Origin: Patescibacteria group bacterium
Lineage (GTDB): Bacteria > Patescibacteriota > Patescibacteriia > Patescibacteriales > GWC2-42-12
Direction of reading: 5' to 3'
Length of the DNA stretch: 27,372 nt
Assembly: GCA_018827685.1 (NCBI GenBank)
Contig: JAHJXD010000053.1
Location: 1 to 27,372 of the forward strand
This document shows, in pieces, positions 21,652 to 27,372 of this stretch. Numbering within the stretch: the stretch's first letter is position 1; every line of letters begins with the position of its first letter. The notes under the pieces were generated by a model, which saw only the letters and a list, made by a program, of their open reading frames with translations, searched no databases and had not been told where the DNA came from. The position numbers were made by a program, and so were the translations under genes.

Positions 21652-21680
21652 AAACTATCACAATTAAATAGTTTTATCAA
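21652..21680 (-). promoter_or_regulatory. Promoter/operator of the 120-aa gene
   Basis: Minus strand: TTGATA (21680-21675), 17-bp spacer, TAGTTT (21657-21652). An inverted repeat AAACTAT-N9-ATAGTTT (21652-21658, 21668-21674) fills the promoter and could bind a repressor. Confidence 0.5.
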
Positions 21681-21750
21681 GTGCATCGAATCAAGCATCG
21701 AATCAAGTGTCGCGACACCTTGCCTTGACACCTTGCCGCGACACCTTACC
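21680..21750. repeat. Short direct repeats and palindrome beside the mrdA-tail copy
   Basis: GCATCGAATCAA occurs twice, CGACACCTT or TGACACCTT several times, and GTGTCGCGACAC is a perfect 12-bp palindrome. No coding potential. This is the original flank of the insertion junction. Confidence 0.7.
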
Positions 21751-21876
21751 ATAAAACCGCAGGGTTAATATTTTTTATTTCTCTTTCTGGCTAAAATACC
21801 AAGTCAAAACTTCATTGGCAATAGGCACTGCTATATAAGAACCTTCGCCGCCCTGCTCAATTAAAACAGTTATAAC
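21748..21876 (-). pseudogene. mrdA (tail copy): Detached copy of the mrdA 3' end
   Basis: This stretch repeats 25339-25464, including the last 33-34 codons of PBP2 (VITVLIEQGGEGSYIAVPIA, NEVLTWYFSQ) and the stop. It differs by one 3-bp in-frame indel (tail QKEK instead of QKK). It ends abruptly at GTTATAAC, where the transposase remnant starts. The rest of mrdA is absent here. Confidence 0.95.
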
Positions 21877-22324
21877 AGCTGTGGATGTTCATTCAAGATA
21901 TATGTTCGTTCATTGCTATAACCGCGCTAACAGCAATAATACTAAAGACTTTTTCCAAAAATTAGAAAGTGTCTGTCCATATTCTATCAAACATATACAA
22001 ACAGATAATGGAGGAGAATTTCATAAAAACTTTGCTGATTATATTAAAAAGAACAGCAATACTATTCATTTTTGGAACTATAAAGGACAACCATACAAGA
22101 ATGAGCATATTGAGAAATATAATAAAACTATTCAGGATGAATTTATTGATTGGAATGAACATTATTTTAATAATATTAACCAATTTAACCAAAAATTAGT
22201 AGATTGGTTAATATGGTATAATACTAAAAGACCGCATTGGAGTCTTAATTTAACATCACCTATGGATTACTTGATTAGAAATAATCATTTGTCCAGAATG
22301 AGGTGGACTGATACAAAAATTTGA
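21877..22324 (+). pseudogene. 5'-truncated DDE transposase (rve core)
   Basis: The frame starts within the catalytic core: AVDVHSRYMFVHCYNRANSN (first Asp), HIQTDNGGEFHKNF (second Asp), NEHIEKYNKTIQDEF (Glu), then WLIWYNTKRPHWSLNLTSP and a stop at 22324. This is the retroviral-integrase fold of IS481/IS3-like elements. The N-terminal helix-turn-helix half, about 130-200 residues, is missing, cut exactly at the end of the mrdA-tail copy. A GTG at 21881 could start a 147-aa remnant, but it should be inactive. No clear terminal inverted repeats are visible. It marks the left edge of the inserted segment. Confidence 0.88.
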
Positions 22325-22348
22325 CAAATTTCTAAAATATGCTAAGCT
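22321..22348 (+). promoter_or_regulatory. Candidate promoter of the PLP-enzyme pair
   Basis: TTGACA (22321-22326) overlaps the transposase stop codon; a 16-bp spacer leads to TGC-TAAGCT (22340-22348), an extended -10. IS ends often carry such outward promoters. Confidence 0.5.
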
Positions 22349-22537
22349 CTCAAAATAAATTTCAGGAGGGACAATAACAAGAAATATTGTTCTTTAAAAA
22401 TGAAATAAGGAAACACTGCTCTGGAAATGTGATTTTAAATTCAAAAGCAAAATTATTTGAAATCAGATTTTCCGAGCAAGTGTTTACTTAAAAATATTTG
22501 CTTTAAGGAAAAAATAAAAATAAAAGGAGGTTCTATT
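22349..22537 (+). other. Structured leader before the decarboxylase gene
   Basis: A 189-nt gene-free leader. It holds a Shine-Dalgarno-like CAGGAGGGAC (about 22362-22371) with no start codon after it, and an imperfect inverted repeat AAACACTGCTCTGG (22411-22424) / CCGAGCAAGTGTTT (22472-22485). I looked for lysine-riboswitch signatures and did not find them. Confidence 0.4.
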
Positions 22538-23806
22538 ATGTCAATGTCAAAAGATTTTGAGGGATGGCTTTCCTCCTCAAAGTTGCCGGCAATTATCCGG
22601 CACTTTGGCACCCCGTTTCATATTTATGATGAAGCTGGGATTATTAAGACAGGAGAAAAATTAAAAAAGCTTTTCTCCGGAGTGTCAGCAGAGTTTCAAG
22701 AATTTTTTGCTGTCAAGGCAAACCCCAATCTGGAAATATTAAAAATTATAAAAAGATTAGGATTTGGGTTTGATTGCAGTTCAGAGCCTGAACTGTTTTT
22801 GGCTAGATCTGTTGGAGCTACGGCTAATGAGATTATGTTTTGTTCCAATAATACGAGCTCGGGAGAGTTTGAAGCAGCAAACAAGTTTGGCGGATGCATT
22901 TTGAATCTGGATGACATCGCTATGGTGCCAAAAGTACCTATATTTCCAGAAACGATTTGTTTTCGTTACAACCCAGGCAAGCGACGCACAGGAAATTCTA
23001 TAATCGGCAATCCTGTTGAAGCAAAATACGGGGTTACTCATGAGCAAATCATTAATGCTTATAGTATGGCGCGAGATCGTGGAGCAAAAAAATTTGGACT
23101 GCATACGATGGTTTGCTCAAACCAGATAGACTACCTTTATGTGATTAAAACTGTCAAAATGCTGCTTAAGGTTGTTAATATGGTTTCTAATAAGTTGAAT
23201 ATTAAATTTGAGTTTATCAATATGGGCGGAGGGATCGGCATACCATACAAACCAGATGATAAACCTTTTAATATATCGGCTTTAGCTAAAGAAGCCAAGA
23301 AGTTGCTGGACCAGTTTGAAAAAAAGCATGGTTATGCCCCTATGTTTTTCATGGAATCTGGACGCTATATAACAGGACCTCATGGAGTTTTAGTTACAAA
23401 AGTTATTAACACAATGGATAAATATAAAAAATTCGTTGGCGTTGATGTTTCTTGTATATCATCAATGATGAGGCCTGCAATATATTATCCTGAAGGCGGA
23501 TATCATCATATTTCAGTGTTTGGGAAAGACAAAGGTCCATTTGAAACAGTAAATATAGTTGGTTCGGCTTGCGAAAACAGTGACCAGTTTGGCCGAGATC
23601 GTGAATTGCCCAAAATTAGCGAGGGCGACATTATTCTTGTTCATGACACTGGCGCCCATTGTTATGGAATGGCGTCCAATTATAACGGACGACTGCGACC
23701 GCAGGAATTAATGTTGCGGGAGGACGGGAGCGTGGAAAGAATCCGTCGGGCTGAAAGATTGGCGGATTATTTAAGGACGTTTAGTTTCAAAAAATTAAAC
23801 GTTTAG
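22538..23806 (+). CDS. lysA-like: Diaminopimelate decarboxylase-like PLP enzyme
   Basis: 422 aa from ATG 22538, chosen because AAAAGGAGG lies 7 nt upstream. It is a fold-III alanine-racemase/DAP-decarboxylase protein: TPFHIYDEAG, FFAVKANPNLEIL (PLP lysine), FGFDCSSEPELFLARSVGAT, INMGGGIGIPY (phosphate-binding GGG), FMESGRYITGPHGVLV, GSACENSDQFGRDRELP (partner-subunit Cys) and GAHCYGMASNYNGRLRPQE. The PLP-stacking HxHIGS segment is GLHTMVCSN, with Met for the second His. The usual reaction is meso-DAP to lysine plus CO2, but related enzymes use other substrates. It is followed 18 bp later by an aminotransferase; both sit between the mrdA-tail repeats. Its Shine-Dalgarno and codon choice differ from host genes, pointing to transfer. 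Confidence 0.85.
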   Translation: MSMSKDFEGWLSSSKLPAIIRHFGTPFHIYDEAGIIKTGEKLKKLFSGVSAEFQEFFAVKANPNLEILKIIKRLGFGFDCSSEPELFLARSVGATANEIMFCSNNTSSGEFEAANKFGGCILNLDDIAMVPKVPIFPETICFRYNPGKRRTGNSIIGNPVEAKYGVTHEQIINAYSMARDRGAKKFGLHTMVCSNQIDYLYVIKTVKMLLKVVNMVSNKLNIKFEFINMGGGIGIPYKPDDKPFNISALAKEAKKLLDQFEKKHGYAPMFFMESGRYITGPHGVLVTKVINTMDKYKKFVGVDVSCISSMMRPAIYYPEGGYHHISVFGKDKGPFETVNIVGSACENSDQFGRDRELPKISEGDIILVHDTGAHCYGMASNYNGRLRPQELMLREDGSVERIRRAERLADYLRTFSFKKLNV

Positions 23807-23824
23807 AAAAGGAGGATGATTAAA

Positions 23825-25003
23825 ATGAAAAAGTCATGGTTACCGGAAGAAGTTGAAATAAACTTGTTCCAAGAGATTAAGAAAAAGTGCGGGGAAGCAG
23901 AAGCAGCGGGAAAAACCCTTTATCGGTTGTCTATTGGACAGCCAGGAGGTCCGGCTTTGACAAGCGCCAGACTGGGAGCAGCTAAAGCTGTACTCAGTAT
24001 TGCAGAGTCAATGCATGAATATCAGGACAATGGAAGCCCTGGGGCGCCTGGATTTGCTGAAAAATTTGTGCACTTTCATGTACACAACAACGGATTATTA
24101 GATAATCATCAAGTTGATTATCTATCGGTTCCTGGAATAAAACCAATGCTCGGGTTAGTGCCGCTTGCATGTGGTTGCGCTGGGAATAAGATAAAAGTAG
24201 CGACAACTACTAAGCCGGGATACCCTACGCCGCGAGATTGGTGCGGCTATCTTGGGCTGGAGATTCAAGAGTTGCCTCTTACTCCAGAAAACAAATTTTT
24301 GTTTTCAATAAAGGATATTGAGGATGGGGTTAATCTTATTATGATGAACTATCCTCATAATCCCACTGGGCAAATTGCTACCGAAGAGTGGCTGAAGGAG
24401 TTATGCGAATACTGCGTTGCCAACAACATTCGTATTTTCAATGATGCTGCATATGTGGCCCTATCACATACGAATGAAAGTTGCGCATTGGCCAAAGTCG
24501 CTATTGGGTTTCCAGAACTTTCGTGGGTAGAGGCATACTCCGCTTCAAAGCTCATAGGCAACGGGACCGGTTGGAGAGTTGGCGCGATGGTTGGGTCTCT
24601 TGATTTTATTCAAGACCTAAAAACCATAAAGGGAAATACTGACAGTGGCTTTGTCGCCCCAATGGCAGCAGGAGTGCTCTATGCTATAAAGTATGACCAA
24701 GAAGGTATTGAAAAATGCCGAATGACATATGAACGTAGGCTCCAATTTTTAATTAATTTGCTGTCAAAGCATGGAATGCGTTTGGCAGTGGAGCCTAAGG
24801 CAGGGTTTTTCACTTTGTGGAAAGTCCCGAAAAAGGCGTTTGGGCAAAACATTGAAAGTGCCGAGCAGTTCAATTTCATGATGATTGAACGAACCGGCGT
24901 AGTAGGCGTTCATTTCCATCCTTACATCCGTTACGCAGTATGTGCGAATGTCATGTCAGAAAATATCAACGCTGCTTTTGAAGCAGCAAATGTTGAATAT
25001 TAA
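23825..25003 (+). CDS. Class I/II PLP aminotransferase (possibly DAP-type)
   Basis: 392 aa from ATG 23825; GGAGG lies 9 nt upstream, while an ATG at 23816 abuts the Shine-Dalgarno and is unlikely. Fold-I marks: YRLSIGQPGGP, EYQDNGSPGAPGFAEKFVHF, LSVPGIKPML, NYPHNPTGQIATEEWL, IRIFNDAAYVAL, and SASKLIGNGTGWRVGAMVGS, whose Lys binds PLP. The carboxylate Arg is in PYIRYAVCAN. It transfers amino groups between amino and keto acids. Pairing with a DAP-decarboxylase-like gene suggests LL-DAP aminotransferase (DapL-like) or another amino-acid couple, but no other lysine gene is in view, so the substrate is open. It ends with an empty Shine-Dalgarno and then a terminator. Confidence 0.87.
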   Translation: MKKSWLPEEVEINLFQEIKKKCGEAEAAGKTLYRLSIGQPGGPALTSARLGAAKAVLSIAESMHEYQDNGSPGAPGFAEKFVHFHVHNNGLLDNHQVDYLSVPGIKPMLGLVPLACGCAGNKIKVATTTKPGYPTPRDWCGYLGLEIQELPLTPENKFLFSIKDIEDGVNLIMMNYPHNPTGQIATEEWLKELCEYCVANNIRIFNDAAYVALSHTNESCALAKVAIGFPELSWVEAYSASKLIGNGTGWRVGAMVGSLDFIQDLKTIKGNTDSGFVAPMAAGVLYAIKYDQEGIEKCRMTYERRLQFLINLLSKHGMRLAVEPKAGFFTLWKVPKKAFGQNIESAEQFNFMMIERTGVVGVHFHPYIRYAVCANVMSENINAAFEAANVEY

Positions 25004-25006
25004 ATT

Positions 25007-25013
25007 AAGGAGG
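25007..25013 (+). promoter_or_regulatory. Orphan Shine-Dalgarno after the aminotransferase
   Basis: AAGGAGG begins 4 nt after the stop codon, as strong as those of the two preceding genes, but no ATG, GTG or TTG follows at usable distance; the terminator begins 20 nt later. It suggests a third gene has been deleted. Confidence 0.55.
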
Positions 25014-25032
25014 TAAGCAAACAAGTAGATAG

Positions 25033-25073
25033 GACAAGGGAAAGGAATGGTTTTCCACCCTTGTCTTTTTTTT
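25033..25073 (+). terminator. Intrinsic terminator of the PLP-enzyme pair
   Basis: GACAAGGG (25033-25040) pairs with CCCTTGTC (25058-25065), with inner AGGAA/TTTCC pairing, followed by eight T (25066-25073). Confidence 0.92.
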
Positions 25074-25075
25074 GC

Positions 25076-25325
25076 CAATGTGTTTAGAGGTTCGACCTCC
25101 AAACACATTGAATAAGTTCACATACATTCTGGACTCCAAAGGTGTTCAAAATGTATGCAAATAGGATTTAAATTCCACAATTGTCAAGGATTTGGCAGAT
25201 TGTATAATTATGGGTATAAATGTTAGCAAACAATAGTAAATAATCGTCCCAGAAAGTCTTTAAATTATCTAACGCCAAATGAGATAACTGCCAAATTTAT
25301 TCAATGTGGTACAGTAAATCCTTGA
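25076..25325. repeat. Multi-hairpin foldback region at the right end of the insertion
   Basis: No gene. Perfect hairpin CAATGTGTTT (25076-25085) / AAACACATTG (25101-25110) with inner GAGGT-TCG-ACCTC; a second hairpin CATACATT...AATGTATG (about 25121-25157) with long imperfect stem; long-range arms CACATTGAATAA (25104-25115) / TTATTCAATGTG (25297-25308), ATTTGGCAG (25190-25198) / CTGCCAAAT (25288-25296), and TCAAGGATTT (25184-25193) / AAATCCTTGA (25316-25325). It may be a transposon end, MITE or structured RNA. The region ends 13 bp before the mrdA-tail repeat. Confidence 0.75.
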
Positions 25326-25338
25326 ATTTACCGCCTAA

Positions 25339-25464
25339 ACCATAAAACCGCAGGGTTAATATTTTTTATTTCTTCTGGCTAAAATACCAAGTCAAAACTT
25401 CATTGGCAATAGGCACTGCTATATAAGAACCTTCGCCGCCCTGCTCAATTAAAACAGTTATAAC
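25339..25464. repeat. Right copy of the 126-bp mrdA-tail direct repeat
   Basis: Same orientation as 21748-21876 (129 bp there, a 3-bp indel, otherwise identical by eye). Contains the true 3' end of mrdA and 27 bp beyond its stop. The two copies bracket 3.46 kb. Confidence 0.95.
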
Positions 25465-27315
25465 TATTTGCGGCTTGTCATAAGGCGCAAAACCGGTAAA
25501 CCATGCATGAGGACTTTTTGTTGTTGACCATTGGGCCGTGCCGGTTTTTCCAGCCACTTCTACCGGCACCGACTGCAAACTGCGCGCGCTACCTGCCGTA
25601 ATCGTCTGTCTCATGCCTTCTCTTACAATATTTATATTTTTAGAACTCACAACGTTAGATTTAATCGGCCGATAATCAACTTCGCTAATTAATTCGTCTC
25701 GACTGTTTAACACCTGCTTAATTAAATGCGGCCGATATAAAGAACCATGGTTGGCAAAAATCGCGGTATAATCGGCAACCTGCAGCGGTGTTACTAAAAT
25801 ATCTCCCTGGCCTATGGCTAAATGGTAAGTATCTCCAATATACCATGGTTGATTTTTGGTTTTTTCTTTCCATTCCTTAGTTGGCAAAAAACCATTAGCT
25901 TCACCAGGCATATCAATCCCAGATTGCGTATCAAGACCAAATAATTTTTCATATTTTACCATACGCTCCAACCCCAAACCTTTAAAATCTTGATAACCTC
26001 CGCCAATGTAATAAAAAAAAGTATTAATAGACTCAGCCAGCGCTCGCCTCACATTAGTTATGCCATGTCCGCCAGCTTGCCAGTCAGGAAAAAACCACTG
26101 ACCGATTCTTATGCCGCCTGTACTTAAAAAACTGGTATTCTCATTAATAATATTTTCTTCAAGAGCCGCGACCGCAATGATCGGTTTTATAACTGAGCCT
26201 GACGGATATTCACCGCTTATACAACGGTTAAATAATGGATGATCAGGATGATTAGAAATGTTTTGATATTCTTCTTGCGTTAGTCCGCGCGCGAAATCAT
26301 TATTATTATACGAAGGAAGACTCACCATGGCTAAAATTTCTCCATTATTAGGGTCAAGCGCTATGGCGCAAGCTTTATTAAGATGATTTTTTTGCAAAGC
26401 AGCTATGACCGATTCTTCTAATTTTTTTTGCAAATCCACGTCAATTGATAAAACCAAATTATGCCCGTCTTGTCCGGCTTCTTGATTAAGAATCTTTTTT
26501 TCTTTGCCTAAAGCATCGACTTCAATCTGTTTTTTGCCATTGACGCCTTTCATTTCATTTTCCCAAAAATTTTCCATGCCTATTTTGCCAATATAATCAA
26601 TTGGCAAATATTCCGAGCCGAATTTAGCCAATTCTTTATCATTAATTTTTCCCGTATAGCCTAAAATATGCGATAAAGACAGGCCGTACCAATTATATTC
26701 CCGTCTGGTTTTATTGGTTATAATCACTCCTGGCATATTATCCGATTCTAAATAAACCGTCATGGCCTTATCATAATCAATATTATCGGCGATAAAAAGC
26801 GGCTGGTATGATTCAAACGAACCTGGCTTAATCCCAGATAGCAAACTTAAAATATCTTCGGATTTTAAATTTTTTAAATTTTCACTAACCCTTTGAATAA
26901 CAGCCTGCCGCGCCAAAATATCTTTAGGTAAATCGGCCGGCACAAAATACAATAAAAAATTAGCTGAATTTCTGACCAAAGCACGGCCTTTTCTGTCATA
27001 AATAACACCTCTTTTAGCTTCCATCCGCTCAACTCTAATGCGATTGCCTTCGGCCAATTCATAATAATAGCTTCTTTTAATTACTTGCAGCCATGCAGCG
27101 CGGCCGATAATAATTCCCATAAACAAAAACATGACTAAACTTATTTTAAAAACTTTATTTATATCAAAATTTTTACCCACAGTTTCTTTAGTGCCTGAAA
27201 TCTCTTCCAGCCAATCGTCAACCCAACCTCTGTTTAATTTACCAAGCCTAATATCGCCTTGTTTTATGGTAAAAGGGTGTCTTCTTTTAAATTGTCTTCT
27301 GAATAAAAAACCCAT
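25366..27315 (-). CDS. mrdA: Penicillin-binding protein 2 (transpeptidase)
   Basis: A 649-aa class B PBP. A cytoplasmic N-terminus of about 55 residues and one membrane anchor (VFKISLVMFLFMGIIIGRAA) are followed by the dimerisation domain (EAKRGVIYDRKGRALVRNSA, IDYIGKIGMENFWENEMKGV) and the transpeptidase domain: YPSGSVIKP (SxxK with nucleophile Ser), SINTFFYYIGGG (SxN) and EVAGKTGTAQWS (KTG). It cross-links peptidoglycan during elongation with RodA and MreB. Length is normal for PBP2. Its last 34 codons are part of the direct repeat that bounds the insertion, so the gene stays intact while a spare tail lies 3.6 kb away. ATG start without a Shine-Dalgarno sequence. Confidence 0.97.
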   Translation of the reverse strand: MGFLFRRQFKRRHPFTIKQGDIRLGKLNRGWVDDWLEEISGTKETVGKNFDINKVFKISLVMFLFMGIIIGRAAWLQVIKRSYYYELAEGNRIRVERMEAKRGVIYDRKGRALVRNSANFLLYFVPADLPKDILARQAVIQRVSENLKNLKSEDILSLLSGIKPGSFESYQPLFIADNIDYDKAMTVYLESDNMPGVIITNKTRREYNWYGLSLSHILGYTGKINDKELAKFGSEYLPIDYIGKIGMENFWENEMKGVNGKKQIEVDALGKEKKILNQEAGQDGHNLVLSIDVDLQKKLEESVIAALQKNHLNKACAIALDPNNGEILAMVSLPSYNNNDFARGLTQEEYQNISNHPDHPLFNRCISGEYPSGSVIKPIIAVAALEENIINENTSFLSTGGIRIGQWFFPDWQAGGHGITNVRRALAESINTFFYYIGGGYQDFKGLGLERMVKYEKLFGLDTQSGIDMPGEANGFLPTKEWKEKTKNQPWYIGDTYHLAIGQGDILVTPLQVADYTAIFANHGSLYRPHLIKQVLNSRDELISEVDYRPIKSNVVSSKNINIVREGMRQTITAGSARSLQSVPVEVAGKTGTAQWSTTKSPHAWFTGFAPYDKPQIVITVLIEQGGEGSYIAVPIANEVLTWYFSQKK

Positions 27316-27372
27316 GTTAATATTTTAAAAATACCGGCTTTAAATTTTTGCCTAAAAAATAAATTATATAAT

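Noticed and set aside
22349..22537. Lysine riboswitch ahead of the lysA-like gene
   Set aside because: Leader length would suit, but the conserved L-box segments such as AGAGGTGC are not visible; only a simple imperfect hairpin is.
22457..22537. Longer start (27 extra residues) for the decarboxylase
   Set aside because: It uses TTG with no ribosome site; the ATG at 22538 has an excellent Shine-Dalgarno at ideal spacing and begins the conserved domain normally.
25086..25100. GGTTCGACCTCC resembling a tRNA T-loop
   Set aside because: It is the tip of a palindromic hairpin; no acceptor, D or anticodon arms can be built around it. I saw no convincing tRNA anywhere in the window.

Overview
The window looks like a chromosome segment of a small-genome, AT-rich bacterium, most probably a Candidate Phyla Radiation (Patescibacteria) lineage. 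This is inferred from gene content and style, not from a marker search. The signs are compact versions of core proteins (HrcA 228 aa, MiaB 355 aa without a TRAM domain, RmlA-type transferase 241 aa), host genes that nearly all lack a Shine-Dalgarno sequence, a membrane-anchored Clp-like ATPase, a thrombospondin-type-3 surface-protein fragment, and many short repeats inside and between genes. UGA is used as a stop (gatB, Fic gene), so the code is not the UGA-glycine code of some CPR.

Layout. 1-4.6 kb (minus): a 3'-truncated membrane Clp-like ATPase, a small membrane protein, two family-2 glycosyltransferases and an RmlA-like nucleotidyltransferase. 4.75-7.1 kb (plus): an accessory island with a two-gene Fic module under a compact promoter/operator, a GC-rich attC-like palindrome, a frameshifted HD-domain gene, a surface-protein fragment, a truncated Fic N-domain and an unrecognised ORF. 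7.1-9.2 kb (plus): secE-nusG-rplK-rplA with a promoter and two leader structures. 9.2-11.4 kb (plus): a thymidylate cluster with intact dCMP deaminase, a P-loop kinase and dUTPase, but thyX and tmk gutted by internal deletions. 11.5-13.2 kb: gatB, ending inside a 161-bp foldback (MITE-like) element. 13.2-21.1 kb (minus): a stress and tRNA-modification operon, hrcA-grpE-hsp20-nudix-dnaK-dnaJ-miaB-miaA, starting at a perfect CIRCE element. 21.1-21.6 kb (minus): a foreign-looking gene with a two-fold internal repeat. 21.75-25.46 kb: a 3.5-kb insertion bracketed by two copies of the last 126 bp of mrdA. It carries a 5'-truncated DDE transposase, a diaminopimelate-decarboxylase-like gene and a class I aminotransferase, then a terminator and a highly structured non-coding stretch. 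25.37-27.3 kb (minus): mrdA (PBP2).

How parts fit. hrcA to dnaJ is one heat-shock regulon under HrcA/CIRCE control, and miaB/miaA are probably read through from it. secE/nusG and the L11/L1 genes form the usual transcription-translation cluster. dCMP deaminase, dUTPase, ThyX and Tmk would feed dTTP synthesis, but two of the four are broken here. The PLP-enzyme pair in the mrdA-flanked insertion stands out: its genes have strong Shine-Dalgarno sites unlike the neighbours, which suggests horizontally acquired amino-acid cargo.

The strongest leads are the insertion bracketed by mrdA tails, a DUF1653-GrpE chimera joined by five 42-bp palindromic repeats, the Clp-like protein with DnaJ-type zinc knuckles and degenerate Walker motifs, the foldback at the gatB end, predicted leaderless promoters at hrcA and the Fic module, and 7-bp-period tandem repeats at several loci.
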